A stretch of 64,000 nt of DNA, taken from NCBI RefSeq assembly GCF_001411555.2, contig NC_049901.1, positions 31,940,838-32,004,837 on the forward strand, given 5' to 3'. Origin of the DNA: Juglans regia. Taxonomy: Eukaryota; Streptophyta; Magnoliopsida; Fagales; Juglandaceae. Shown here in pieces: positions 12,801-24,240 of this stretch (positions within the stretch are counted from its first letter, which is position 1; every line of letters begins with the position of its first letter). Made by a program: the position numbers and the translations under genes. The notes beneath the pieces are model-generated. The model saw nothing but the letters and a program-made list of their open reading frames with translations. It was not told the DNA's origin and searched no databases.

Positions 12801-12834
12801 CTACTTACATGGGATTATGCGTAGTCTACACTGA
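3830..12834 (+). CDS. FAX2: FATTY ACID EXPORT protein, chloroplast (FAX2-like, TMEM14 domain), 3 exons
   Basis: Exons are 3830-4280, 5752-5886 and 12695-12834, each bounded by GT and AG. They join to 726 nt (241 aa plus stop TGA). FAX proteins are plastid-envelope membrane proteins of the TMEM14 (Tmemb_14) family that export free fatty acids from the chloroplast. Residues 1 to about 65 are Ser/Arg-rich with few acids, as in a plastid transit peptide. Residues 102-113 are twelve consecutive Gly, followed by an acidic linker (114-128). The TMEM14 domain begins near 138 and includes the signature VGVGGAMGYMKSGSQKSLLAGG, split across exons 1 and 2. Its hydrophobic helices run on to the C terminus (LSAALLGVMGTRF, then LVSLIMTGGYLHGIM). 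The start is the first ATG, in good context. The paralogue call FAX2 rests on length (the Arabidopsis protein is about 240 aa, from memory) and the glycine-rich linker, so FAX4 is an alternative. Intron 2 is 6.8 kb because transposons have inserted in it, yet phases and splice sites are intact. Confidence 0.88.
4449..4645. mobile_element. MITE of the ATGAGAT family in FAX intron 1
   Basis: The segment opens with TTGTTTGGATTGAGAGA and closes with ATTATCCAAATCTCCC, which are roughly inverse. The AT-rich core has TTTCATCTCAT and CATCTCGTCTCAAC near the ends. The same structure recurs at 6599/9354, 13735, 14860, 36410, 49840 and 50565 in this window. It is non-coding. Confidence 0.55.
5030..5400. 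mobile_element. 371-bp MITE with 20-bp terminal inverted repeats in FAX intron 1
   Basis: The left end CTTAAGAGCACTAGCATTGG and the inverse of the right end (ACCAATGCTAGTGTTCTAAG) match over 20 bases with about three differences. The interior has repeated GCATTGGATTATGCAT and TATGCATATA motifs, also partly inverted. It has no coding capacity. The superfamily is uncertain. Confidence 0.6.
7197..7952 (-). pseudogene. LINE ORF1 C-terminal region (degraded)
   Basis: This is a 251-residue open stretch, low in Cys and rich in Val, Ser and acidic residues. It ends in a Trp-containing helix (SIADWILNKYNGF) that resembles the C-terminal part of plant LINE ORF1 proteins preceding the ORF2 start. The same frame continues past the stop for about 55 more codons with plausible residues (SKFKKSMELKNLSWAINYD), so the stop is a secondary lesion. 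It is part of the retroelement at 6773-9158, not a host gene. Confidence 0.5.
8067..8598 (-). pseudogene. LINE ORF1 N-terminal region, DUF4283-like (degraded)
   Basis: Readable in the minus frame are YLGRTTASWVAKGIEDCL and GVFSIQHHVNARGSFLQL, followed by LVISEGTNGIEWIGFLQSIL. This pattern (a short N-terminal helix, a strand-rich block, then a strand ending in 'PEG/SEG...GW') is typical of gag-like ORF1 proteins of plant LINEs. Upstream, reading into 8598-9158, is leader-like sequence. It is not a host gene. Confidence 0.5.
9549..9586 (-). mobile_element. 38-bp LINE 3'-end insertion
   Basis: The 38 bases (a T-run followed by ATAAGTAAAAAATATT) are flanked by an 11-bp duplication, ACTTAATAAAA (9538-9548 and 9587-9597). 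This is what an extremely 5'-truncated LINE integration looks like: only the tail remains. It sits in FAX intron 2. Confidence 0.5.
9600..11000 (-). mobile_element. LINE ORF2 3' fragment (zf-RVT region) in FAX intron 2
   Basis: Minus-strand frames give, from 10914 down, the post-reverse-transcriptase region (IQEGGLGIWNLQFFSKVLLG and KWLWRYHYERG). Next comes a block with TRFKVGDGSKIKFWHDVWCG, and then the zinc-binding zf-RVT domain (IWKTKVPLKAKFFVWTTSLG, CCMCKKSGESIDHLLLHC). The tail is near 9605. It is 5'-truncated, lacking the endonuclease and the catalytic reverse transcriptase core. There is at least one frame change near 10650 and another near 9950. A homologous copy lies at 39790-40960. 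Confidence 0.8.
11040..12440. repeat. LTR-type non-coding repeat in FAX intron 2
   Basis: There is no coding frame. About 11165-11345 (CCTGTGTGCAAAGTTGTGCACC, then ATGGTGGACCATGCTT and GACTTGCACATC) is clearly related to 61130-61320. About 12190-12440 is rich in GGGCTT/GGCCCA motifs and ends in GGACGTTACA, resembling an LTR edge. The boundaries and any target duplication could not be settled. Confidence 0.4.
11520..11700. mobile_element. Foldback MITE copy, diverged
   Basis: AAAATGATTTACACAACATT opens the segment. An imperfect inverse containing GTGTGGTGTGAGTGTATCATT closes it, with GAGGGTTGTTTTTGTAAAAT and its inverse inside. It is an older relative of the perfect palindrome at 50341-50485. 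Confidence 0.45.
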
Positions 12835-13240
12835 AATGTTTACAAGCGAGACTCTAGTTTTCAGCTGAGGCTGTATGGTACTCACCAACTTTGATCGAAT
12901 TATATCTCATCTAGTAACCAGGATCAGTGTTTTCACATGTCTTCTGTGTTGTAGTATGGATTGAACTTTTTTTTGGACCATTGTCTGCTGTGTTAGTGTT
13001 CCATCTTTTTTTTTTTTTGTTAATAGAGCTGTTTATGTTCACGTACACATATTTCTATATGGATGCTTCTACTTAAGCCTTGTCCCTCCCCCCTTCCCCC
13101 TGCCCTACCCTTAGAAATTACTTTGGATTGTTTGACTTTTTAAGTTAGTGTAACTGTCGGTATGATCTTTAGAAGCTCAAATAAGGCTAGAACTCGTGTA
13201 TTTACTTGGAAGTGACTTGTCAAAAAAAAAAAAAAAAATT
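12835..13240 (+). other. 3' UTR and downstream flank of the FAX2-like gene
   Basis: After the stop at 12832-12834 the sequence is T-rich without competing frames. No perfect AATAAA is seen; GTTAATAGAG (about 13019) and the A-run near 13222 are possible end-region landmarks. The true polyadenylation site is undetermined. Confidence 0.3.
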
Positions 13241-13653
13241 ACAATAGTTACGTTGTCGTGCTAGCCAGAATGTTGTTTTGACCTTGATGCTATGTGCCAT
13301 GCATTGACATAAGCAGTTGGCTCGATAACAGAATGTGTTTGCATGAGGATCAATTTGTGACCTGAAGGACTCGTGTGAATTCAAGGCAAACTGATTACAA
13401 ACAGGTTACAAAGCGTATAGGAAAGTAGATAACACGACAACTACAAGCAATATGCAATATTACGTGGTCTAGTATTAAGATCTACGTCTATGGGTAATCG
13501 ACGATGGACAAATTTACTCGTGGTGAAATAAGTTACTAGCACCATCAAATAGCTTTTGGACCAAATCCATTGTAAGAAAACTCTATTCTTCAGTGTCTCT
13601 GCTTTTCTTACTATGTGTACAATACGCTACCATTCACTGCATATAACTCGTTA

Positions 13654-13672
13654 TAGAGAGAGAGAGAGAGAG
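13654..13672. repeat. (GA)n microsatellite
   Basis: About nine GA dinucleotides in intergenic DNA. The surrounding 13250-13730 has no recognisable gene. Confidence 0.8.
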
Positions 13673-13734
13673 ATATTTCATAATCATACTAGTAGTCTAT
13701 AAAATTTAGTGTAGATTCATTCGAGACGGCTTTA

Positions 13735-13957
13735 GGGTAGGTTTGGGGGATGAGATGAGAATTTTGTGTTTTGTTTTGAAATTTAAAATATTAAGTTCTA
13801 ATATTATTATTGTTTTGGGATTTGAAAAAGGTGTATTAGGATTTTAAAAAGTTGAATTGTTTATTATATTTTGTATGGAGATTTGAAAAATGTGTAATGA
13901 TGAGATGAGATGAGATGAGAATTTTGTGTTTTGTTTGTTGTCCCAAACCTGCCCATA
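13735..13957. mobile_element. MITE of the ATGAGAT family
   Basis: The left edge GGTAGGTTTGGGGGAT and the inverse of the right edge (GTCCCAAACCTGCCC) form terminal inverted repeats. ATGAGATGAGA occurs inside both ends, and TGAAAAAGGTGTATTAGGAT and AATGTGTAATGATGAG form the core. It is non-coding. The apparent minus-strand frames here are chance. Confidence 0.65.
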
Positions 13958-15095
13958 TCCATCTCTTTTCCATCTTTCGTTTGACGTACTTGTTGGCTTC
14001 TTTCTTTATTAAGTAAAGCATTTTGTTGACCAGTTTGTAACAAGGCATCATGAAATTCTATTTTTTGCAACTCAAACAAAAGTTTTTTTTCCATCAAGCT
14101 TTGCCATCTCAATCGGTTGCTCATTATTATTCTATATAGTCGTTCGCTTGAACAATTTTATGAATGAGTAATGCTAGCACTTCTTTAATCAATAAGTAAA
14201 AAAAATAAATAAATACATGAGCGGTCAAAATGAGAAGGTATACTAGCATTATTCTTTTATGAATACTTTGTGTTCACTTAAACAATATTACTAATTCATA
14301 GTCTACTTTGTCAACAAGACCGGATACTTTGATATTACCACTCATGATTGGTTTACCAACTAGTTTAGAGACAAACTAGTATTGATGAAAGGCCAACCAC
14401 AACAAATACCAAGGGCACACAAAGTATTGACGAAACGCCAACCACAACAAAACCAAGGGCAAACAAGCTACGAAATGAATGGGTGTTCATACGCAACTAA
14501 GTGAATGGGTGAATTGATAGTTGTCCCGTACCTGCCAAAGAATGTTAGAAGTAGGTTTTATTGCTACCATGAGGAACCATGCAAATTTAGAAAGGAGGGC
14601 TTAATTGAACAATGAAAGGTTTTTTAGGCCAAGGTCCCTAAAGGATTTTGGCACACAAATGGATTGTCGAGTTTTTGGTAGTCCTTTCTTAAGGAATCAT
14701 TACTTTGCTTTGTAATTGATTTTGGAATTCAAAGAGATAACATAATAAATGATGTAATAGAACTAGCTACTGATCTAGTTAGAGTGGTTCTACCAACTTG
14801 AGTTAAGATTCTTTATTTCCATCCTTGTAATCTGGTTTGGATTTCTTTTTGAATTTCCTTGAAGATAGGTTTATTTGGAGTCCTAATGAATATATGAATG
14901 AGATGAGATGAGAAATCTATGAATGGTAATGAAATGATTTGTAAATAGTAGTAAAATGATTTGAGTTATGATGTTTTATGGGGTTTTGGAAAATGAGAGA
15001 GAATAAATTAAATAAAAATATTATAAAGTTAAAATATTATTAGAATATGATTTTTTTAAATATTATTTCTGCATGGCTGCGCGCCATTCTCGTAC
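13958..15095. other. Intergenic DNA with short repeats and a partial ATGAGAT MITE
   Basis: No gene is visible. A direct duplication at about 14383-14460 repeats CGCCAACCACAACAAAACCAAGGGC-like sequence twice. About 14860-15065 carries the GAATGAGATGAGATGAGAAA edge and core of another MITE, cut off at the copia fragment that starts near 15075. Confidence 0.4.
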
Positions 15096-15790
15096 CTAAG
15101 AGAAGCAGGTCGGTTCACGAAAAGAAGCATCGGACAAAAGAGCAAGAAAGCATGCCGGAACAGGGTAGCAAGTGGCAGAAAAGACCTTTGGTTTCCTGGT
15201 GCCATCCCTTGACTGAGTAATCATATGATGACGTGACACGGCGGCAGAAGATGATGGTGGTGGTGTAGTCATGTCAGTTGTAGTACACCTAGAACCAGGA
15301 TCCAAGGTCAATGGAGGACCATCAGAGCCAGAGGAAGCAACCTTAGTCGTAGTAATAGTATGTGATGAATGGGGGAGTGGTGCAACAACAGAAGCAGAAG
15401 AGGGCAAGACAAGACATCACAAGATAAAAGCTAAGACTAGCAAGGAGCAATTGGTTGCACTGGATAATTGGTAGGTGACAGAGATAGGACAGATGGCTGA
15501 GATGAAGTAGATGTAGCATCTATCAATGGTGAGGAGAGAGACATGACATGCCCAGAATACGGGGGCAAATAAATCGAATTTGGTCAGGTTCAAGTGGACA
15601 GCTATGCAGAGAGCCTGGACGGTCCGTAAACCATCGAGAGAGAGTAGCTGGGTTCGTAGGAGGTGGTGAGCGAGGGTGGACACTTGCAAATGGGAAGAGA
15701 GACTCGTCAAAAACAACATGACAAGAGTTATAAACTCGGGCCGTAAAGGGATCCAAACAATGGTAGTCTGAGTGTATGCCCTTGGTTAGT
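15075..15790 (-). mobile_element. Ty1/copia retrotransposon fragment (integrase C-terminal region)
   Basis: The minus frame gives DYHCLDPFTARVYNSCHVVF followed by DESLFPFA, the conserved segment at the end of the copia integrase domain. A Pro/Ser/Thr-rich linker follows, and then HHMITQSRDGTRKPKVF, the hallmark just before the reverse transcriptase domain. The reading is broken into at least three frames, and neither LTR nor catalytic reverse transcriptase is present. It is a dead fragment joined directly to the tandem repeat at 15790. Confidence 0.8.
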
Positions 15791-16560
15791 AAGTAAACCA
15801 ATTGATTGCAAAGTTGCAAAGTTATGAGGTTGGAGTTTTTCACTCGGGTGATTCCTATGGTACTACCATGACCTTATGGTATGTATGCCCCATCCTCGGG
15901 CCAATTAGAGTTGTCACGTTTTTACCACTTTGCCCTTGCCTTGTAGTAAAGCAACTGAATATAAAATTACAAAGTAATGAGATTGGAGTTTTTCGCTTAA
16001 GGGCTTCTTGTGGTACTACCAAGACCTTATGGTATGTAAGCCCAATCCTCGTGCCAGTCGGAGCCAGTCACATTTTTACGACTTTGCCTTTACTTAGTAG
16101 TAAACCAATTGAGTGCAAAGTTGCAAGGTTATGAGGTTGAAGTTTTTTCCTCGGGGGCTTCTTATGGTACTACCACAACCTTATGGTATGTATGCCCCAT
16201 CTACGGGCCAACCAGAGCCGGTCACATTTTTACCACTTTACTGTTGCTTAGTAAGTAAACCAATTGAATGCAAATTTGCAAAGTTATGAGGTTGAAGTTT
16301 TTCACTTGGGGGCTTCCTGTGGTACTATCATGACTTATGGTATGTATGCCCCATCCCTAGGCCAATCGGAGCCGGTCACATTTTTACCACTTTGCCCTTA
16401 CCTTGCAGTAAACTAATTCAGTGCAAAGTTACAAAGTTATGAGGTTGGAGTTTTTCACTTGAGGGCTTCCTATAGTACTATCAAGACCTTATGGTATGTA
16501 TGCCCCATGCCCGAGCTAATTGGAGCAGGTCACGTTTCTACCACTTTGCCCGGTGCCATG
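15790..16560. repeat. Five-copy tandem repeat, unit about 154 bp
   Basis: Copies start near 15795, 15948, 16102, 16258 and 16410. Each holds GCAAAGTTATGAGGTTG, GGCTTC, GTACTACCA-CCTTATGGTATGTA-GCCCCAT, and GTCACATTTTTACCACTTTG. The copies differ by about 10-20 percent with small indels. The apparent + frame at 15802 crosses unit borders and is not a gene. The first copy abuts the copia fragment. Confidence 0.8.
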
Positions 16561-18365
16561 GAGCTAGACCAGTGAGTTATTACAGTTTCAGGGATAGAAT
16601 GCTCTCACAATGGCTAGCACTTTCATCCCTACTTTTTGCTTTCTAGGCCAAGTAGGTCTTCTTATAGGGGGTTCGAGGGGATGTGCCCCATGAAATAGGG
16701 GGTTCAATGGGAGGATCCCCTTGAAACGAGTTAATTAAAATAGATAAATAAGTTAGGATGGTCAAAAGAAATTAATTGGCAACTTTAAACTCTAAATTCA
16801 AGTGTAATTTGTAATTAATGTTACTTAGAATTTGTTTTTGTATTAATTAAGTCCTAGAAACTTATTAAATCTTAATTATGGAATATGTAGCATTAATAAT
16901 CTACCAAGGGGTGTCTGAAACATTTATTGTTGTAGTTAAAGGTTGGCTAGTATATTTTTTCGATAATAAAATGAAATGGACAAAAATAGTAAGCATCTTT
17001 TGTTGAAAAATTAACTTTCCTAGAAGTTGAGTGTATCTCCTTCTCCACTCAAGCATTTGGCTTGGTCGTATTAAGTGATTATGCGATTAGAAGAATCAAG
17101 TGACATCCTCTGCCCTAGTCTAGTGAGATCCTAGGACTATCAAACTTTATTTCTCATTGTTCTTATTGCATTGTCTTTCATTCCTAAATTGCTTTTGATC
17201 CCTAAAAATCTGTCTTGCAAGTCACGAGTCAGGCTCCCTTTGGGCTTGCTACCCATGGCTTGCATCAAATTAGTATTAACGTTTTTGGTTCAATGTGGGT
17301 CAAAAATAAGTTTTTCTTTTGCAGATCGTTTTTAATTATCTCAAAAGTGAAGTTGAAGTTGTTGTTGATGAGTCTAAACATCCATCCTATGATGACTACC
17401 CGATGAAGTTAAAAGAGACTAAGACAAACAGTATAGTGAAGATCATGTTGAAAGCTTGGTTTCCCAAAGAGTCAAGACTAGCTTGTTGTCCTACAACGAG
17501 CAGGAGTAGACTTGCAAGGCGGAGGGCATACCCCACGTTGTTGTGATTTTTAGAAAAAAGTATCATCGACAAACCACTTTTAAAGGACATAACTTTCAAC
17601 TTGAGGTTAAGTTGTTTTTTGAATAAGAGAAGAATGATGGAATTGCACAATCCAAATCTTACATGACATATGCATGGGCGATATGTGACATTGACTTGGG
17701 TTATCCAGATTCATTTTAATAAATTGTCTTGAAAGTTGTTTAATTTTAGATTTTGCTTTGAAATTTGTCTAGTTATTAAGAGTAAATGTTGGAAGTTGTC
17801 TACAACAATAATTAGGATATTAAAAGTTGTTTTCATCAATTAAGGTAGTTGAAGCCTTTATTGCATCCAAGGAACTTGTTTAAGCATTAATTTTCTCATC
17901 AAGTGGTGTTCTGTTCATTGATATAGTAGTTGGTGGTAGTAAACATTAAATGATGTATTTGCTATAAGTATCAATGGAAAGTGGAATGAATAGTAACACC
18001 CATTTGCTTTCAAAACTTGAGTTTATTCTCTTATGATGTTGAGCGACTTCCTCCTTTAATCAACTTGTGGCTTGGTCACGTTGGGTGACATCCTCTACCC
18101 TTGGTCAAGTGGCATCACAAGGTTATCCAACTTTATTTTCTATTATTCTTATTATATTGCATTTTATTGTCTTTTATTTTATTGCTTCTAGTCCATATAA
18201 ATAAGTCTTTCAAGTGAGATGTTGATCTTTGTTTGTAGCCTGCATCAAAATTGGTTTTGATATATCAAAACTAGTTTTGCGAGTCATGTCCTAAGCTCAT
18301 TTTTGTTGTTGTGACCAGTGGCCAACATTACATAGATTGTACTTTATTTGAGGTGGAATTCAAGT
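16561..18365. repeat. Non-coding region with a diverged duplication about 1 kb apart
   Basis: Segments near 17045-17285 and 18060-18290 share TTGGCTTGGTC, GTGACATCCTCT, TCTTATTGCATT and GCATCAAA in the same order, with roughly a third of bases changed. No conserved frame joins them. A short A-rich direct repeat (GGGGTTC-GGGGATG) lies near 16670-16730. No gene is supported. Confidence 0.35.
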
Positions 18366-21300
18366 TCATAATTGGGGTTAGTATGTGACACCTTAGATGA
18401 ATCGAATGCTACTAACTTTAAATTATTCACTTAGAAGCCCGATATAAAATTTTCTATCATAATAGTCATAAAACAACATACATTATTTAAAAATCCAAAA
18501 GAGATCCTCAATAGCACTTATTGAAAAACTTTAGAATCATGTACTGCAATACTTAATTATGAAAAATTAACTAAAAAATTCAAGTCCTCAAGCCTCTGTC
18601 TTGTTCCCCTAAGCCAAGTCTTGTCCTATAATTTCATCATAAAGATTATCACTTGGAATATACATCCATAAAAACAAAGATGAGTAAAATATACAATAAG
18701 TGCTACATCATACAATAAACATAGTAATAAGATTGGGTTCCAGTCATACATAGAACTGTGTCAATCATCATCATATTGCAATAAATAGCAGCAACCTCGA
18801 AATTACAAACATCCTCTTATCCTTAATGACCAATACATACTATTAACCCTGTGTATTAGAATTAGGGACCCTTGAGGTCTTGGCTCTTATCTGATGCCAC
18901 TCGCCCCCGCTTAGGATTGGACGGTAACTGAAACATCGGGACATGTAATTCAAAGCTACATACCCTCGTACATGACAGATAATATGTAATGTACTTAGCA
19001 TATTTCTAGCAGTATGCAATAATCAAAGAGAAAAATAATTCGATTCTAAGTCAAATTGTGAGCAATTCCAAAAGCATGGTACCATTTAACTAAAATCTCA
19101 AAATGACATATGTGTTCAAACAACCAAAATACAAGAGGGTTTCAAAACCATATCCGTCCATTTCATCATTTTCATAAGGTCGTTTCTCTTTTTTTTTTTG
19201 TTTTCTTTCTTCAGCCATCTTCAAGCTTTTCCTTCGAGCCTACTTTGCTTTGTCCTTGTTGATGATTTTCTACAACTCCTTAAATAACTTCAATACTTCA
19301 CATATGAATTGGTTGGCTGCATCTAGCCTGTTCTCTAGGGATGGCTCCTCCGAGTGCTTAGGGCTCTTTGGGGCCTCCTTAACTATTAGGGGATCTTGCC
19401 TCTTGCGCTTTTACATATTCGGTCTCTAGTCTTATTATAACTTCTACCATTCCAGGTGGGGAATAGTATTAAAAACTACCACGGTGAGATTTCAAGAAAT
19501 CTCAGTAAGTTAACAAATAATAGACAAGCAAATAATATCAATATATAAAGGCAAACCATGAGAATGTATGCATGGACATGTACTCGACCCAAAAACTTGA
19601 CTTATGCATGTACATTTCATAAATCGCTGACAGTGGAATATTGTAACAAAAAATCAAGCTTGACTTTTCAGTGAAACACTTTTCTTATTTTCATATTTCA
19701 CATTATTTATAGCCTTATAGTCCTTATAACATATGGGTGGACACCTCATGGTTCCCTTATGCACCATGGGCTCCCTGCTAGTTACCACATCACTTTTCAG
19801 CCCACTTGATCAGTGGTGACTACATCAGAGTTCTTATTATACGGCAGTTCGCATTACGCCTTCACTGCATCCATCTTATGGCATCCACTAGCGTTAGGTG
19901 CTACCTCGTTTTGGAATCCTTTAGCAATGACCCATTTGAGACCCGCCGACTGTGCTTCATCGACCCAGGGGTTACCACTTCCAATTTATACACTCTAAAG
20001 TGGACATAGGAATTCCACTAGGACATTCTCTCGTCCTAGTATTTGGAGTAATGACAAATCATGTAATAACATTTTCTTTACAAAACGATGCACAACCCAA
20101 AATGGATGTGACATATACTTTGAAAACTCTTTCTCTTTTATGAGAGACTCGATCATGCATGGCCGTGGGTTACACATTTTCATGCAACACTTCTAAGCAT
20201 AGCACATTTACAGCTTGAAAATATTAAAACAAATGATACACTTGTCATAAAACAACAATAACAAATGATACACTTGTCATAAAACAACAATTGGTATGTA
20301 GCATGTTGAGCAAACATATTTTGATCATGTCAAACTAGGTATGGCTGAATATCACAATATCCATAGGCGACACATATAAACATGGCAAAGACAAGAGCAA
20401 CCGCATATAAAGCATTCGACAGTCAACAATTCCATAATCCAATTTGTTCAATAAAATGCAAAGTTCACACAATGCATACAAACATTATCCAAAGGTAGGT
20501 TAATAACTAACTTACAAATTTCCGAAGAATTGAAATACCAACAATATACAAGCTATGAATATATCATGTAAAGCATTAGATCAAATGAGATAATGAAATC
20601 CTAATTCGAGAGGGAGTGTGCGGCGTGCTTAGGGTCCGTCCCTCTCCATGGTAGAGCTCCTTCCTTGCCTAGTGTAACTCCTCATGTGTTCGGCCTCAAG
20701 GGGTTGCCCTAGGCCGAATGACATTCATTCTCATTTAACAACGGCTTGGTCTTAGTGGCATGCATGACATGTGTGTGTGTGTGGTATAGGCCATACATGG
20801 TGATCATCACTTCCCATAGCCAAAACTTCTCAAAATGAAAAATCCTAGTTGAACCCTAATGGTGGCCGAAAGTCCCTTATTCTTTCAAATGTCATTTTCA
20901 CTCATATTTTCTAGCGATGGTTCAATGTTTATCTCGAGCAAAAATCCTAGCCTTTCCCCCTTATTCAAATATAACATGAATCTAATCACTTGTTCCCTTT
21001 CAAAGTCGCTACAAGACACCTAAACCAGAGCCCCTCATCACACTCAACTTCATGTACGATAATAGTCACATAAAAGTATACAAAAGGTATGATAATAGTC
21101 ACTTACCTAAAGTCTAATACAATAATTAGTCTAATGCACGCGTCACAATCGTCAAATAGAACCTATCAGCAATCATACAATTGAATATGGGTTTATCCAC
21201 GTGTGATAAATATAACATAAAATATAAAAATGTGCCATGAAAGACTACCCAATGAAGTCCAACATCCTCCTAACTTAATCTTATTTATCCATGTGACTTT

Positions 21301-22600
21301 AAACCTAATTTTCATTACTTTGCGACTTCCAATTATTCATCTGCTTCACTCATGATATGAAACCTTCATAATTTCACCAATTACTCTTGCTTGGACCCGT
21401 GACTCAAATTTCTCATAACCACATAGTGTTCATTACAACTAACCATGAGTTTTGAGGTGCCTAGCATTTTATGCTTGACTTAAACTAATACACAAAATAT
21501 CAAACCCCGTAGCAGGTTAATCTGTCAACACCAACTTTCTAGCCAGAGTTGCACTAATCATAAGACATGAACACCCACACACATTCATACACCTTCATCT
21601 GAAACTTGCTTGCACTAATTATGGACATGACCATATGTTGCTGCTGAACCACCTAAAACACACAGACGATAAGAAACAACCCCAATATAATGCCTATACA
21701 CACATATGGTTTCACTTGTTGCACTTTTAACTCACATACATGAACACCCAACCTACCACCTTCCAAGCCTAGGTCAATTTTTCTACTTTCCCTCTTACTT
21801 CCAACTCTCTAATCAAGAGCCTTAGGGTCTATTCATCTCTATGGGCTTGTGATACAAGAGGAACAAAAGTTACACCAAGATGGATATAATGTAGTCGTTC
21901 ACAAATGTGAATATATAGCACTTTCGCTATGGTGTTGCCATTCCTGGTGGAATACATGGGAACTATGGATGCACAATATGGCATATGTGGTAGCCACACA
22001 AGTGAGGCTAACGCCATGAGGAGGTGTAGTCATGGAGTTATACAGTTGTGATTAGAAGATAGAGCAACAAAGGCTTACCTTGTGTTCGTACGTGACCATT
22101 GTGCTGATAAAAATGGGTGGCTGGATTCGACAACAAAGAAGTACAACCTTGTCTGGATGTGGAGGAGGAGTGGCTCAGCCATGTGTGGCAGGAAGGAGAA
22201 CACACCAAGAAGGAGGTTGGCTCACGGAAAATTTTCCTAAATTTAGACCTGCACACATATCCTAGTGGCACAACAGGCCTTAAGTGGATGGCTTCCTCCC
22301 TTAAGCTGACTAGGTGGTTGTTGGCCCAAGGTGGTGCTGTGGAAGAGGAGGATGGTGTGTGATGTTTTGTGATTGTGGTGAACGAAAATAAATGTGCAAC
22401 TAGGGTTGGTATTTTGCTTATATGTGTACGGGAGGATGGAGTAAATGACTTACCTATTCGATGGCTACACAGGGATGAGCAAGGTGGCTGGGTGGCTTAG
22501 TCTGGGAATAGGTCACTTGTAACAACCATATTTAATATTATTAAGGATGGACCATTTTGGAATGCCCATGAGCTATCAAATTACTAAGCTTGGTTAGGGA
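18366..22600. repeat. LTR-type non-coding element remains (family also at 54.6-58.2 kb)
   Basis: No retroelement or host protein is encoded. About 18590-18640 (CCTCTGTCTTGTTCCCCTAAGCCAAGTC) is related to 54640-54690. About 19925-20060 (GACCCAGGGGTTACCACTTC, then ATTCCACTAGGACATTCTC) is related to 56165-56260. Both pairs are in the same orientation. This suggests two copies of one long coding-free element. Exact ends were not found. A (GT)n run lies at about 20776. Confidence 0.4.
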
Positions 22601-24240
22601 TTTTAATTAACCTCATAGGCTCAAATGTTTACTTTAAGACCTGTTAAGGTTTGGTGGTGTTAATAGGCTAATAATTTTGGGATTCCTAATTGAGATTTAT
22701 TGGATAATTTTGAATAGGTCATAAGCCTAGAAGTTAATTAAATGGATTATGAAATTTTTATTGGGATCAATAATTAAATGAAAAGATAGTTTAATATTAA
22801 TGGACCAAGTGGGCCCTATTTAATTAGTATTAAGTCCAAGATATTATTTAAATAATCTAAATGGCCCAACTCATTTGTTGAGCCCATACCATGCCCAAGA
22901 AAAACCTAGAACCCATAGATATTATTCAACCCGTGTGTGTGTGTGTGTATAAATATATATATATAGACGCAGGTGTTATGCATTCATCCCCTTCATCACA
23001 AAAATTAGGGTTGCCACACCATAGCATCAACCCATGACCCAAGCTTCTCTAAGTACAATAGACCCTTAGCCTCCGTTATACACTTCCCCATGCAAGCTGA
23101 TGTCCAAACCAATGATGGAGGCCAACCCAAACCACCGCAAACAATAGGAAACGAGTGCAACAACCCATGTAAATGGCACCTCCCATAGCCCCAGACAAGA
23201 GTCACAACCATGGGAAAGCAGCTACTGCACATCCCTCCACGTCTAGCAATGTGAGCTCTTCAGGGTTTTTCTTTGCACCCCCCCTACGTACGTTTCCACC
23301 CAACATTGCCTTGCACCAACCACCGTTGAATCGAATCGAGAAGAAGAGCCCCAACCCTTCCCAACACACAGATTGTGTGCACTCAAGCCAAGAGCCAATA
23401 CGTTGGTACTGCACCATCACAAACCATTGTAGTGCAACGCCCTGCTCAAGCTTTGGACACTACCACACCCTTAGCCAGATCGACTTCGTCGTGATGCCCC
23501 ACATCCAACAAAGAAACCTATCATGCCAAGAACCACTGAAAGAGAGACCATATGTGTGAACTTGAGGTAGCCACCCCCATCTTGCATGAAACCACCCAAA
23601 CAGCCACAGAAACTGCCGCTGAGCGCCTGTTGTCACCTCGCACGGCTTCGGTAAGCCAAATCTATCCATGTCTTTCTCTTTTACGTCACTTTCTTGATCT
23701 AAATGCACCAAATATTTTCTGTCTCAAAGCTCATTCGTAGTGCCACAGGAGAAGCTGATTAGCCGCCCAACCGTAAGTGTGGTGCCTCGTCCCTCGGTTA
23801 AAAACATGGTGAGAATCCTTGGTGCCAAGGGTGCCAACCAATTGATAAAATCCAAGATTCGAATCGGGTTAGGCGTGCATTATTCATTAGGAAATACACA
23901 TGTAAGAAAGTAGATATTTGACTTGCAAAGAAATAGTAAAGGTTTAGTCGGAAGACTAAAAATGATAAGTACATTTTCACAATTTTCACAAGTCACTTCA
24001 TTCCTTAGCTAATTGTGCACACGTCCAGCTAATTGATTCGTATTCCCAAAATGAGACCAACTTAACACATATAGTCGTCTTCCTAATAATTACAAGTACA
24101 ACTCTATAAAATGGACAAGTTCTACAATAGGAAATAGGCCTACGCACCTATTGCCTGGGGTGGATTGGCTCTTCCTCCTCAAATATCACTCCTGGTTCTA
24201 TTTTTACATCAAAATCTATGGTATCGAAACTATAGACAGG
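22600..24240. repeat. LTR-type non-coding sequence; second segment related to 53860-54330
   Basis: About 22930-22965 is a (GT)n/(TA)n microsatellite. About 23780-24230 shares, in order with 53861-54330, GTGGYGCC at the start, GTGAGRATCC, and TAGTCG-AAGACTAA, and ends in a CTTCCTCCTC-like block. The Pro- and His-rich open stretches at 23173-23740 carry no domain I recognise and read like leader sequence. No gene is claimed. Confidence 0.35.

Noticed and set aside
15802..16134. 110-codon + frame with internal repeats
   Set aside because: The internal repeats are the 154-bp DNA repeat, and the frame is not kept in later units.
23173..23740. 128- and 83-codon frames possibly coding a Pro-rich protein
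   Set aside because: No domain, overlapping frames on both strands, and the block lies within LTR-type repeat sequence.
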